A stretch of 64,000 nucleotides of DNA, from NCBI GenBank assembly GCA_028293745.1, contig JAQGOF010000241.1, forward strand, positions 1-64,000. The letters are read 5' to 3'. The DNA comes from Gammaproteobacteria bacterium (GTDB taxonomy: Bacteria > Pseudomonadota > Gammaproteobacteria > Steroidobacterales > Steroidobacteraceae). Positions 34,161 to 42,640 of the stretch are shown here, in pieces. A model generated the notes under the pieces. The model did not search any database and was not told the origin of the DNA. It saw nothing but the letters and a program-made list of their open reading frames with translations. Within the stretch, counting starts at the first letter, position 1; each line of letters begins with the position of its first letter. Position numbers and translations under genes: made by a program.

Positions 34161-34183
34161 GCTCTCCCCACAAGGGGAGTAGC
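34161..34183 (+). terminator. Hairpin after TonB receptor
   Basis: GCTCTCCCC and GGGGAGTAGC pair around loop ACAA (9 bp with one bulged T), starting 20 bases after the receptor stop. It is GC-rich like a terminator stem, but the T-run is missing. Confidence 0.45.
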
Positions 34184-34277
34184 CCGGGCGATAGCTGTCC
34201 CGTGCCGCTGCAGCCCGCGTCTGCGCCTGCCCATTGCCCATTTGAGAGATGGGTCTCCCAGTCGTAATGCGGCAATC

Positions 34278-34304
34278 TGCTCGACGCGAGTGCAACGTCG
34301 AGCA
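34278..34304. promoter_or_regulatory. Inverted repeat upstream of the MFS gene
   Basis: TGCTCGACG and CGTCGAGCA are perfect 9-bp arms separated by 9 bases, centred about 43 bases before the MFS start (34334). Spacing and symmetry suit a dimeric repressor operator or a 5'-UTR hairpin. No regulator gene is adjacent. Confidence 0.45.
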
Positions 34305-34333
34305 CACCGTTGCGGCTGAGGAAGAGAGTCACG

Positions 34334-35569
34334 ATGAATGAAGCTGCATTGTCCCGCCGCCCGGCGGTGAACCAGCCGGCGACGACCGGCCGGACCGCGT
34401 TCACCATCCTGCTGGCCATCAGCTTCTGTCACCTGCTGAACGACATGATGCAGTCGCTGCTGCCGGCGCTGTATCCCATGATCAAGACCTCGTACGCGCT
34501 CAGTTTTGGCCAGATCGGGATTCTGACCTTCACCTTCCAGATAACCGCCTCGCTTCTGCAGCCCATCATCGGCTCCTATACGGACCGCTCGCCGCGCCCG
34601 TACTCCCTGGCCGCCGGAATGGCGTTTACGCTCGTGGGCCTGCTGCTGCTTGCCTTTGCCGGCAGTTACGGCCTGCTGCTGCTCGCGGCTGCGCTGATCG
34701 GCACCGGCTCCTCCGTATTCCATCCGGAGTCATCGCGTGTTGCGCGCATGGCCTCCGGCGGCCAGCATGGCCTTGCGCAGTCAGTCTTCCAGGTGGGTGG
34801 GAATGTTGGATCCGCGGCGGGCCCGCTGCTAGCAGCGTTTATCGTCCTTCCGCACGGCCAGTCGAGCGTCGCCTGGTTTTCGCTCACGGCCATGCTCGGC
34901 ATGTTCGTGTTGTTCAACGTGGGGCACTGGTACAAGTCCCACGGCATGGCGCGCCTCGGGCCGCGAGTGACGGATGCGCCGGCGCCGGTCGCCTCGAAGA
35001 AAGTGGCTGGCGCGATCGCCGTGCTGCTGGCCCTGATCTTCTCGAAGTATTTCTATCTTGCCAGCCTCTCGAGCTACTACACGTTCTATCTCATCAACCG
35101 CTTCCACGTATCGGTTCAGAATGCGCAGTTGCACCTGTTTGTGTTTCTCGCGGCCGTCGCCTTCGGCACCATCATCGGCGGCCCGCTCGGCGACCGCATC
35201 GGCCGCAAGTACATCATCTGGGCTTCAATTCTCGGCGTACTGCCCTTCTCACTGCTGCTCCCGCACGCGACCCTGTTCTGGACGAGCGTGTTGACCGTGC
35301 CGATTGGCGTGATTCTCGCCTCCGCATTTCCGGCAATCGTCGTCTACGCGCAGGAACTGCTTCCGGGGCGCACAGGCACCGTCGCCGGGCTGTTTTTTGG
35401 CTTCGCCTTCGGCATGGGAGGCATCGGCGCCGCCGTCCTGGGCAAGCTGGCCGATGCCTTCGGGATCAACGCTGTCTACGAAGTGTGCGCATTCCTGCCG
35501 CTCATCGGGCTGCTTGCGGCTCTCCTGCCGGATGTTGAGCATCGTCGGGCGCGAGCACTTCCAGCTTGA
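34334..35569 (+). CDS. MFS exporter, Fsr (fosmidomycin-resistance-like) family
   Basis: A 411-residue inner-membrane transporter with 12 predicted helices. HLLNDMMQSLLPALYPMIK in the first helix, then YTDRSPRPYSLAAGM, GTGSSVFHPESSRVARMASGG and GDRIGRKYI, are characteristic of the Fsr branch, whose members export fosmidomycin and other small compounds. Start ATG 34334 is preceded by GAGGAAGAG. Its last 68 bases overlap the end of the convergent gene on the other strand. Confidence 0.9.
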   Translation: MNEAALSRRPAVNQPATTGRTAFTILLAISFCHLLNDMMQSLLPALYPMIKTSYALSFGQIGILTFTFQITASLLQPIIGSYTDRSPRPYSLAAGMAFTLVGLLLLAFAGSYGLLLLAAALIGTGSSVFHPESSRVARMASGGQHGLAQSVFQVGGNVGSAAGPLLAAFIVLPHGQSSVAWFSLTAMLGMFVLFNVGHWYKSHGMARLGPRVTDAPAPVASKKVAGAIAVLLALIFSKYFYLASLSSYYTFYLINRFHVSVQNAQLHLFVFLAAVAFGTIIGGPLGDRIGRKYIIWASILGVLPFSLLLPHATLFWTSVLTVPIGVILASAFPAIVVYAQELLPGRTGTVAGLFFGFAFGMGGIGAAVLGKLADAFGINAVYEVCAFLPLIGLLAALLPDVEHRRARALPA

Positions 35570-36137
35570 GAGTCGGCCGGGTGGCCGTGGCCTGGTGCGG
35601 AATGCAATTGGTCTTCAGATCAACATTCCGCGCGGCGAACAACGGCACGATCTTGTGCCGGATCTGCTCGACGAGCTCGCACTCGCCCGAGTCCGTGGTG
35701 AACGAGTCCCGCAGCTTGAGGTCCACGGGCTTCCAGTGAGCCGCAACCGGAGTCTGCTTGTCATCGGCAGTGCCCGAGGCGGGCTGCAGGACTTTCATTT
35801 TCACCCTGACACCCGGGAACGGGTCCGGCCGGCCCATCGATGAGCTGCAACCCAGCTGCTGCACCTTCAGGTCCTTCTTCTGGGCTCCGAGGTCGAGCAG
35901 TACGCTGCGCACCTTGTCGCGCAGGCCATCGCAGGAATACTTGGTGGTAAAGCCCTGGTAGACGAAAGTCAGTTCCTTTTCCGTCCAAACCGCGGGCTGG
36001 CCTTCACCGGTGGATGCCGAACCGGCTTCGGCGGCCCACGCCGATGAGACCAGCAGGCAGGCGGCAAGAGCCGGAACGGCGCGCGCCGTTCCTGGGGTCA
36101 TTCGCCTGGCGAGCCGGGAAACAACTGAAGTCGACAT
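35502..36137 (-). CDS. Exported protein of unknown function
   Basis: A 211-residue protein with signal peptide (ARAVPALAACLLVSSAWAA). The mature part contains WTEKELTFVYQGFTTKYSCDGLRDKVRSVLLDLGA and repeated single cysteines (CDGL, LGCSS, GECEL, NCIPH) that could pair as two disulfides. I do not recognise the family. The 3' end overlaps the MFS gene by 68 bases on the opposite strand. The reading frame is well formed and the signal peptide is convincing, so I regard it as a real gene. Confidence 0.7.
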   Translation of the reverse strand: MSTSVVSRLARRMTPGTARAVPALAACLLVSSAWAAEAGSASTGEGQPAVWTEKELTFVYQGFTTKYSCDGLRDKVRSVLLDLGAQKKDLKVQQLGCSSSMGRPDPFPGVRVKMKVLQPASGTADDKQTPVAAHWKPVDLKLRDSFTTDSGECELVEQIRHKIVPLFAARNVDLKTNCIPHQATATRPTLKLEVLAPDDAQHPAGEPQAAR

Positions 36138-36252
36138 GGCAACACCTCCGTCACCGTATGCAAGTGCAGCATTGCTTGGACCTGCTGCAAGCCAAGGCGT
36201 TCATGTAACAGAACGCCAGCCGACGTCAATCGTTTACCATACAGTGCCATAT

Positions 36253-36759
36253 ATGAAACTATTCTCCCGAGCCCTTCTGGACGAGCTGACCGCAAAGGCG
36301 AGCGCGAGCCCGCGCCTGCGCGCCCATCACAATATCCACGCCTCGCCTGCCGACCCGGTGCAGCGGTTCTTGATCGCTGCCCGGCGGGATTCCTACTTCC
36401 GGCCGCACCGCCACCTGACCAAGTCCGAGCTGGCCCTCGCCATTCGGGGACACTTCGATGTACTGACCTTCGATGCGAACGGGGGTGTGACGGGACGCTA
36501 TGGGGTTGGATCGGACACCCCGAACATCGGGTTTGAAACACCGCAGGCCACGTGGCATACGTTGTTGGCCGTCACGGACAGCGCCGCGTTCCTCGAGATC
36601 AAAGAAGGCCCGTACGATCCGGCAACTGCTGCGGAGTTCGCTCCGTGGGCGCCACCGGAAGGGCATGAGTCCGTACCCGCATTTCAGCGGTGGCTTCGCG
36701 AGGTACAACCGGGAAGCGCTGCGTTCCCGCACGGATCGGCGGCAGTCCCGCTGCGCTGA
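36253..36759 (+). CDS. WbuC-family cupin metalloprotein
   Basis: A 168-residue single-domain cupin. The N-terminus FSRALLDELTAKASASPRLRAHHNIHAS and the block YFRPHRHLTKSELALAIRGHFDVLTFD match the WbuC group. Histidines in RPHRH and a later TWHTLLA form the metal site. WbuC sits in O-antigen loci elsewhere but its reaction is unknown. The start is uncertain (GTG 36244 is alternative), and no good Shine-Dalgarno is visible. It is 10 bases from a 2OG-oxygenase-like gene, with which it is probably co-expressed. Confidence 0.85.
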   Translation: MKLFSRALLDELTAKASASPRLRAHHNIHASPADPVQRFLIAARRDSYFRPHRHLTKSELALAIRGHFDVLTFDANGGVTGRYGVGSDTPNIGFETPQATWHTLLAVTDSAAFLEIKEGPYDPATAAEFAPWAPPEGHESVPAFQRWLREVQPGSAAFPHGSAAVPLR

Positions 36760-36769
36760 GAGCGCGCAC

Positions 36770-37387
36770 ATGGGGTTGCAGCGGCTCTTTCCGACGCTCG
36801 TGTATCGCGGGCGCCTGAAACAGACTGGCCGGCAGGCATTCAACAATCGACTGCTGCACGAATGCCGGCAGCTGCGCCTGGACGATGCCGGCGGCCGGCG
36901 CTGGTCGGCGAAGAATTATCCCGGCGGCTACACCTCGTACAACTCGGTGAACCGCATGCACCAGGTCTCACCGACATTTGCCGAATTGGAGCGCCGGCTG
37001 CGCAGGCATGTGCGCTCCTTTGCGGCCGCGCTGCAATTCGACCTCACCCAGCGTGAGCTGACCATGACCGACTGCTGGGTGAACATCATGCCGCGGCAAG
37101 TCGTGCACGGCTTGCACCTGCATCCGCTCTCCACTCTCAGCGGCACCTACTATGTGAAAACACCCCGGGGCTCCCCGGGACTGAAATTCGAAGACCCGCG
37201 GCTCGATCGCTTCATGGCGGCGCCGCCGCGAATCGCGACCAGCCGCACCGATAACCGGCCCTGGGTAATCGTTCCCGCCCAGGAGGGCGCGCTGGTGCTG
37301 TTCGAGAGCTGGTTGCGGCACGAGGTGCCACCCAACCCCGTGGCCGCCGAACGCATCAGTATCAGTTTCAACTACAGCTGGTTCTGA
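36770..37387 (+). CDS. TIGR02466-type putative 2-oxoglutarate/Fe(II) oxygenase
   Basis: A 205-residue protein beginning LQRLFPTLVYRG, like the TIGR02466 family. A candidate iron site is HGLHLHPLSTLSGTYYV, with the distal histidine in ESWLRHEVPPN followed by the arginine region ERISISFNYSW. The overall plan is a double-stranded beta-helix hydroxylase. The start ATG 36770 has GAGAG upstream. The substrate is unknown; homologues occur in phages and bacteria. Confidence 0.85.
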   Translation: MGLQRLFPTLVYRGRLKQTGRQAFNNRLLHECRQLRLDDAGGRRWSAKNYPGGYTSYNSVNRMHQVSPTFAELERRLRRHVRSFAAALQFDLTQRELTMTDCWVNIMPRQVVHGLHLHPLSTLSGTYYVKTPRGSPGLKFEDPRLDRFMAAPPRIATSRTDNRPWVIVPAQEGALVLFESWLRHEVPPNPVAAERISISFNYSWF

Positions 37388-37429
37388 AGACCCAAAACCG
37401 TTAGTGTCGGAAAAAAAGGGGGACCGAGA

Positions 37430-39022
37430 ATGTGGGACCAGGTCTATACGCCAATACACGGTAGTTTGGGGTTATCGGCCGCCTGCGCGGCACTGCCCAT
37501 CCTCGTTCTCCTGCTGGCGCTCGGCGTGTTCAGACTTTCGGCTTGGAAGTCGGGCCTCCTCGGACTCATTGCCTCCATCATCGTCGCGGTCGTTGTTTAC
37601 GGCATGCCCGTCAACCTGGTCCTGCGCGCCACCGCGTACGGCGCCACGTTTGGCCTGTTCCCGATTGCATGGATCGTCTTCTGGGCGCTGACCCTGTACC
37701 GCCTGACCGTTGACACCGGTCAGTTTGAAATCATCAAGAACTCGGTCGGCCATCTCACGCAGGACCGCAGGCTGCAGGCGTTGCTCATCGCATTTGCCTT
37801 CGGAGCGTTCATCGAGGGTGCATCGGGCTTCGGCACGCCGGTTGCGGTGGCCGCGGCTATGTTGACCGGCTTGGGATTCTCACCCTTCCAGGCGGCAGCC
37901 ATCTGCCTGATCGCCAACACGTCGCCGGTGGCGTTTGGTGCGATCGGCACGCCGCTCGTGACATTGGCAGGTGTCACCAACCTGCCGTTGGGCCTTCTCA
38001 GTGCCGACGTGGGCAAGATCTGTGCGCCGATCTCCCTGTTCATACCGGCCTATCTCATGTTGGTCATGGGTGGCATGAGCGCATTACGCGCGGTGCTGCC
38101 GGCGGCAGCGGTGTGCGGCATCTCCTTTGCGGCCACGCAGTTCCTGATCTCGACCTACATCGGACCGTACCTGACGGACATCCTCGCATCGCTGGCCGCA
38201 ATCCTGAGCCTGCTCGCGCTGCTGGCTGTCTGGCGGCCGCGCGATACCGGAGTCGGCGCAGTGCACCTGCCGCCCCGCGCCGAGCGCAGGCATGTGCTGC
38301 GCGCGTGGTCGCCCTACATCCTGCTGGTCATTTTCGTGCTGTTGTGGGGCTACGCGCCCTTCAAAGCCATTCTGGACAAGGTCACCACCGTAATACCGTG
38401 GCCGGGCCTCGATGGGGCCATTCAACGGCTGCCGCCGGTGGTTGCGAAAGCCGCGCCCTACCCGGCCAAGTTCACATTCAACATCCTGTCGGCTTCGGGA
38501 ACCTCGGCGCTATTCGCCACAATTTGTGCGGCGCTGGTGCTGCAGGTTTCATTCCGCCAGTTCGTGACGTGCGTTGGCCGCACGGCGCGCGATCTGTCGT
38601 TCTCGATTCTGACGATTGCTTCGGTGCTCGCGCTGGCGTACGTCATGAACTACTCCGGAGCCACCGCCAGCCTCGGCCTGGCACTCGCCGCTACGGGTGC
38701 ACTGTTTCCATTCTTCGGCGCCCTGCTGGGTTGGCTCGGTGTCTTCCTCACAGGCAGCGATACATCAGCCAACGCGCTCTTCGGCAACCTACAGGTGGTT
38801 ACTGCCAACAATCTCGGGTTGGATCCGGCCCTCATGGCGGCCGGCAATTCCAGCGGCGGTGTCATGGGCAAAATGATCAGCCTGCAAAGCATCTCGGTGG
38901 CGGCCGCAGCCACTGGAATGCCCGCTTCGGACGAATCACGGCTGTTTGGGTTCACACTGAAGCACAGCGTGTTTCTTGCGTGCATAATAGGGCTCGTGGT
39001 TTCCGCATATGCATACGCGTGA
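37430..39022 (+). CDS. L-lactate permease (LctP family)
   Basis: A 530-residue inner-membrane lactate/glycolate:proton symporter. About 13 hydrophobic segments are present, with the family block GAFIEGASGFGTPVAVAAAMLTGLGFSPFQAAAICLIANTSPVAFGAIGTP and the C-terminal LTGSDTSANALFGNLQ and NSSGGVMGKMISLQSISVAA. AGGGGGA precedes ATG 37430. No lactate dehydrogenase is adjacent. The next gene overlaps as GTGA. Confidence 0.93.
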   Translation: MWDQVYTPIHGSLGLSAACAALPILVLLLALGVFRLSAWKSGLLGLIASIIVAVVVYGMPVNLVLRATAYGATFGLFPIAWIVFWALTLYRLTVDTGQFEIIKNSVGHLTQDRRLQALLIAFAFGAFIEGASGFGTPVAVAAAMLTGLGFSPFQAAAICLIANTSPVAFGAIGTPLVTLAGVTNLPLGLLSADVGKICAPISLFIPAYLMLVMGGMSALRAVLPAAAVCGISFAATQFLISTYIGPYLTDILASLAAILSLLALLAVWRPRDTGVGAVHLPPRAERRHVLRAWSPYILLVIFVLLWGYAPFKAILDKVTTVIPWPGLDGAIQRLPPVVAKAAPYPAKFTFNILSASGTSALFATICAALVLQVSFRQFVTCVGRTARDLSFSILTIASVLALAYVMNYSGATASLGLALAATGALFPFFGALLGWLGVFLTGSDTSANALFGNLQVVTANNLGLDPALMAAGNSSGGVMGKMISLQSISVAAAATGMPASDESRLFGFTLKHSVFLACIIGLVVSAYAYA

Positions 39023-39834
39023 GGACAAATTCCGCCCGGGTGTTGGTATGTGCGGCCGTTCTGTGCAGTGCGGCGGCGGTGTCGGCCACACAGAGAGTGA
39101 TTCCCGCGGAAGCTTGGCTTGCGCGTCTGCCACCACTGCCGACGACCGCAGAAGCAGCGTACGCGCAGTGGATTGATGCCAGCGGAGGACTGAAGCCCGG
39201 CCCGGAGTTCGAGAAGGTCAGGGACGGCATCAAGTCCGAGGTCTTGTTACTGTCTCGTACCGTTGAGCGTCCCACGAGCGCCCAGGGCTCCGTGTCCAGG
39301 CACGACCAGGTGTTGACGGGCAGGATCTCGGTGTTTCCCGGCACGGCCGTGGTCCTGCAGAACATCCAGGCGGCACGCGCGGCCCAGGCCGCACTTACAC
39401 AGAAGTGGAACGCGGACCTGCATGCACTGGAGCAGCGCAGATTGCGCGATCGCGGCGCCCTGCCCGCGTGCCACAACGAGGCGGGTGCACCCTCGCAGCT
39501 GGCCATCCGTGAGGTCGAGCTGGCTTATGTACAGCAGAAGGCCGCCCTTGCGGCGCAGTACGTCCAGCAGTTCAAACCAGTTCTGCAGCAACTGCTCACC
39601 GCTGTCTCGCCGCGCATACAGCACGGCGATGCGGTCATGAGTGCCTGGGAGGAACTGCAGAATCCGGGTGCGCAAGCGCAGCTCGCGCCGGTCGCCCGGG
39701 GATCCGAGGCCGACGCCCTCCAGGATGTCAGTCTGGTGCAGGACTTCGTTCAGGGCGTCTCCAAGCTGGCCGCCCGCCCCGTAGCCGACCGCAACGCCAT
39801 TCGGCGCGTGTATGCCCAAGCAAAAGGCTGCTGA
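39019..39834 (+). CDS. Exported helical protein of unknown function
   Basis: A 271-residue protein if GTG 39019 is used, overlapping the lactate permease stop. It has a signal peptide (ARVLVCAAVLCSAAAVSA). The mature region is mostly long helices rich in Ala, Gln and Glu (RAAQAALTQKWNADLHALEQRRL; EVELAYVQQKAALAAQYVQQFKPVLQQLL), suggesting coiled coils. I do not recognise the family. The reading frame upstream to 38113 is a shadow of the permease. A role connected with lactate uptake is only positional inference. Confidence 0.7.
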   Translation: MRTNSARVLVCAAVLCSAAAVSATQRVIPAEAWLARLPPLPTTAEAAYAQWIDASGGLKPGPEFEKVRDGIKSEVLLLSRTVERPTSAQGSVSRHDQVLTGRISVFPGTAVVLQNIQAARAAQAALTQKWNADLHALEQRRLRDRGALPACHNEAGAPSQLAIREVELAYVQQKAALAAQYVQQFKPVLQQLLTAVSPRIQHGDAVMSAWEELQNPGAQAQLAPVARGSEADALQDVSLVQDFVQGVSKLAARPVADRNAIRRVYAQAKGC

Positions 39835-39899
39835 ATTGTCGGGCTGATTGTCGGAACGGGGGCCGCCCCTTCGTCCTTGATCAGGCGAAGGAGACGGCA

Positions 39900-40262
39900 A
39901 TGTTCTACTGCATACTCTGCTATAACCTCGAATCCGAAATCGATGCCTGGACCCGGGAAAAGGAGGCAGCCATCATGGCAAAATGCGACGCCGTGGCGCA
40001 CGAGCTCGCCGCCCAGGGTCGCCTGGGCCCCGTGGGACGCCTGATGCCGACGACGACAGCCATGACGGTCAGGGCCAGCCGTGAGCCGCTCGTGCTCGAC
40101 GGCCCCTTCGCCGAGACCAAGGAACAGCTCCTCGGCTTCTACCTGGTCGATTGCAAATCCCTGGTAGACGCACTGCAGGTTGCCCGGAATCTCGTGGGCG
40201 ACACGGGTGCCCTCGAAGTACGTCCTCTGGCGACGTTCTACCCTGGAATTGGCTTGCAGTGA
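39900..40262 (+). CDS. YciI/DGPF-domain protein, partner of the ECF42 sigma factor
   Basis: A 120-residue YCII-fold protein with the diagnostic DGPF motif in LVLDGPFAETKEQLLGFYLVDC. DGPF proteins are encoded next to ECF42 sigma factors and are usually the genes that the sigma factor switches on. The stop overlaps the sigma factor's GTG start. AGGAGA upstream fits ATG 39900. Confidence 0.9.
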   Translation: MFYCILCYNLESEIDAWTREKEAAIMAKCDAVAHELAAQGRLGPVGRLMPTTTAMTVRASREPLVLDGPFAETKEQLLGFYLVDCKSLVDALQVARNLVGDTGALEVRPLATFYPGIGLQ

Positions 40263-41497
40263 CGGAAGTCGCCTGGATTGGACCCGCGCTGGCAGCAGCA
40301 CGGCCCCAGGCGGTCGCTGCCCTTCTGCGCTACTTCCGGGACCTGGATGTGGCCGAGGAAGCCTTTCAGGAGGCATCTCTGCGGGCGTTGAAGAGCTGGC
40401 CGGTGAATGGACCGCCACGCGACCCTGCCGCGTGGCTCATTTTCGTCGGACGCAACAGCGCGCTCGACGAACTGCGCCGGCGGAACAAGCACGACTCGCT
40501 GCCGGACGACGATGTGATTCCGGATGCCGAAAACAATGAGGCCGCCCTCGTGGAGCGTCTCGACAGTTCCGCCTACCAGGATGACGTCCTGCGCCTTCTG
40601 TTTGTCTGCTGTCAGCCCGACCTGCCTGCAACACAACAGATCGCCGTGGCGCTGCGCATCGTGTCAGGCCTGTCGGTGCAGGAGATAGCGCGCGCATTCC
40701 TTGTCAGCGAAGCGGCGATGGCGCAGCGGATCACGCGGGCCAAGCGCGCGATGCAGGAGTCCGCAGTCGCCTTCGAAACCCCGGGACCCGTCGAGCGCGC
40801 CGAACGGCTCAACACCGTCGCCGCGATGATCTATCTGCTCTTCAATGAGGGATACTCGGCAAGCGGCGGCGAGGCACACGTTCGCGTGCCCCTGTGCGAG
40901 GAGGCGATCAGGCTCGCGCGGTTGTTGCTGCGGCTGTTTCCGAGCGAAAGTGAGATCATGGGCCTGGCAGCCCTGATGTTGTTGCAACATGCCCGGGCCG
41001 CTGCGCGGCTGGATGCCACGGGCAACATCGTGCTGCTGGATGATCAGGACCGGCACCTGTGGAATCACGCGCTGATCGCAGAAGGCCTGGTACTGGTCGA
41101 GAAAGCGCAGCGCGTGGGAATCCCCGGGACCTATCAGCTGCAGGCGGCCATCGCCGCCGTGCATGCGCGCGCGGCGCGGCCCCAGGACACGGATTGGGGC
41201 CAGATCGATCAGATCTACGCCGTGCTCGAAGTGCTGCAACCCTCCCCCGTCGTTACTCTCAATCGCGCGGTTGCGGTCTCGAAGGTTCGCGGGCCGGCGG
41301 CGGCGCTGCAGCTGCTCGAGCCGCTGGCCCGGCCGCTGGCCGGTTATTTCCATTACTTCGGCGTCAAGGGCGCCCTGTTGAAAGAGCTCGGCCGCGCCGA
41401 TGAGGCCCGGGTTGCCTTCAACCAGGCCATTGCCCTCGCGCGCACGGCTGCAGAAGCCGCTCACATCCGCATGAACCTGGATCGCCTGGATAAATGA
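40259..41497 (+). CDS. RNA polymerase sigma factor, ECF42 type (with C-terminal TPR extension)
   Basis: A 412-residue ECF sigma factor. The first 170 residues hold sigma region 2 (RYFRDLDVAEEAFQEASLRALKSWP) and region 4 (LPATQQIAVALRIVSGLSVQEIARAFLVSEAAMAQRITRAKRAM). The remaining 240 residues form a TPR-like helical extension (VVTLNRAVAVSKVRGPAAALQLLEPLA), which ECF42 members use for activation. No anti-sigma gene is present, as expected for the group. The start is GTG 40259, overlapping the DGPF gene (GTGA). Confidence 0.92.
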   Translation: MTEVAWIGPALAAARPQAVAALLRYFRDLDVAEEAFQEASLRALKSWPVNGPPRDPAAWLIFVGRNSALDELRRRNKHDSLPDDDVIPDAENNEAALVERLDSSAYQDDVLRLLFVCCQPDLPATQQIAVALRIVSGLSVQEIARAFLVSEAAMAQRITRAKRAMQESAVAFETPGPVERAERLNTVAAMIYLLFNEGYSASGGEAHVRVPLCEEAIRLARLLLRLFPSESEIMGLAALMLLQHARAAARLDATGNIVLLDDQDRHLWNHALIAEGLVLVEKAQRVGIPGTYQLQAAIAAVHARAARPQDTDWGQIDQIYAVLEVLQPSPVVTLNRAVAVSKVRGPAAALQLLEPLARPLAGYFHYFGVKGALLKELGRADEARVAFNQAIALARTAAEAAHIRMNLDRLDK

Positions 41498-42111
41498 TCG
41501 TTTGCGAAACGCCGCGCCTGCGCCTGCGGCATCTGACCCAACTCGACGCTGCGTTCATCCTGGAACTGCTCAACGAGCCTGAATTCATACGCAACATCGG
41601 TGACCGCGAAGTCCGCACCCTCGAGGATGCAAGGCGCTACCTGCGCAGCGGCACTGTAACCGGCTACGAGAAATTCGGCTTCGGCCTGTACCTGGTCGAG
41701 CTGCAGGACGACGCCACGCCCATCGGGGTCTGCGGCCTGCTCCAGCGCGACTACCTGGAAGACGTGGATGTTGGTTTCGCGCTGCGCCAGGCTTTTTGCA
41801 ACCACGGCTATGCCTTCGAAGCGGCCTGCGCCGTGATGCGCTACGGGCTGGAAGTGCTCGGACTCGGCCGGATCGTGGCCATCACGGCACCCGACAATCA
41901 TGCCTCGATCAAGCTGTTGCGCCGGCTTGGCCTCGAGTTCGAGCGCAGCATCCGGGTGCCTGACGTGGCTCGCGACACCAGCCTCTTCACACCCCCACAA
42001 CGGCACGCCGCTTGCTGTGAAGCTTCCTCACCACCGCACGAGGAGCAAGGGGATGAAGAAACAGCCGCAGGCGGATCCGAACATGCAGAAGCTGGCCGAT
42101 CTGATCGCTGA
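41494..42111 (+). CDS. GNAT-family N-acetyltransferase (RimJ-like)
   Basis: A 205-residue GNAT protein whose N-terminal ETPRLRLRHLTQLDAAFILELLNEPEF and acetyl-CoA region ALRQAFCNHGYAFEAACAVMRYG / GLGRIVAITAPDNHASIKLLRRLGLEF match the RimJ/RimL group that acetylates protein or small-molecule amines. ATG 41494 overlaps the sigma stop. The C-terminal 30 residues run into the next gene's 5' end (59-base overlap). Confidence 0.88.
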   Translation: MIVCETPRLRLRHLTQLDAAFILELLNEPEFIRNIGDREVRTLEDARRYLRSGTVTGYEKFGFGLYLVELQDDATPIGVCGLLQRDYLEDVDVGFALRQAFCNHGYAFEAACAVMRYGLEVLGLGRIVAITAPDNHASIKLLRRLGLEFERSIRVPDVARDTSLFTPPQRHAACCEASSPPHEEQGDEETAAGGSEHAEAGRSDR

Positions 42112-42559
42112 AGCCGGCATCGCCATGCTCGCCACCACGGAGCCGGACGGCACGTTGCGCAGCCGCCCCCTGGCTACGCTGGAAATGGATTCCGAGGGCA
42201 AGTTGTGGTTCTTCACCGCAATGTCTTCCGGCAAGGTCAGCGAGATCGACCAACATCGCAAGGTGAACCTCAGCTACGTCAATCTCGACAAGCAGGACTA
42301 CGTGTCCGTCTCGGGCCATGCGCGCCTGTTTCGCGACCCTGAAAAGATGCGCGAGCTGTGGACCCCGTGGGTTGAGCCGTGGTTTCCCGAGGGCCTGGAC
42401 GACCCGGACCTGGGACTGCTCGAAGTAACCGTGGACGACGCCGAGTACTGGGATGCTCCGGCCAGCAAGACTCAACGGCTATTCGGCCTCGCCAAGGCAC
42501 TCACCAGCGGCAAGGCCGACAGGCTTGGCGAGCATGCCAAGGTTCACCCGCGTCAGTGA
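42053..42559 (+). CDS. PNPOx-like FMN-binding general stress protein
   Basis: A 168-residue protein of the pyridoxamine-phosphate-oxidase-like split-barrel fold, general stress protein 26 type. Blocks are IAMLATTEPDGTLRSRPLATLEMDSEGKLWFFTAMSSGKVSEI and VNLSYVNLDKQDYVSVSGHARL. It would bind FMN or F420-like flavin and act in oxidative-stress handling. ATG 42053 has AGGAGC and AAGGGG upstream, inside the GNAT gene. It ends the four-gene sigma unit. Confidence 0.88.
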   Translation: MKKQPQADPNMQKLADLIAEAGIAMLATTEPDGTLRSRPLATLEMDSEGKLWFFTAMSSGKVSEIDQHRKVNLSYVNLDKQDYVSVSGHARLFRDPEKMRELWTPWVEPWFPEGLDDPDLGLLEVTVDDAEYWDAPASKTQRLFGLAKALTSGKADRLGEHAKVHPRQ

Positions 42560-42640
42560 ACGCCGAGAAGTCACAGCCTGTGGCGGAGGCGTGACGTTTA
42601 TGTGAGATTGGGCATCCTGCGGATATTTAAGGAATCGAGG

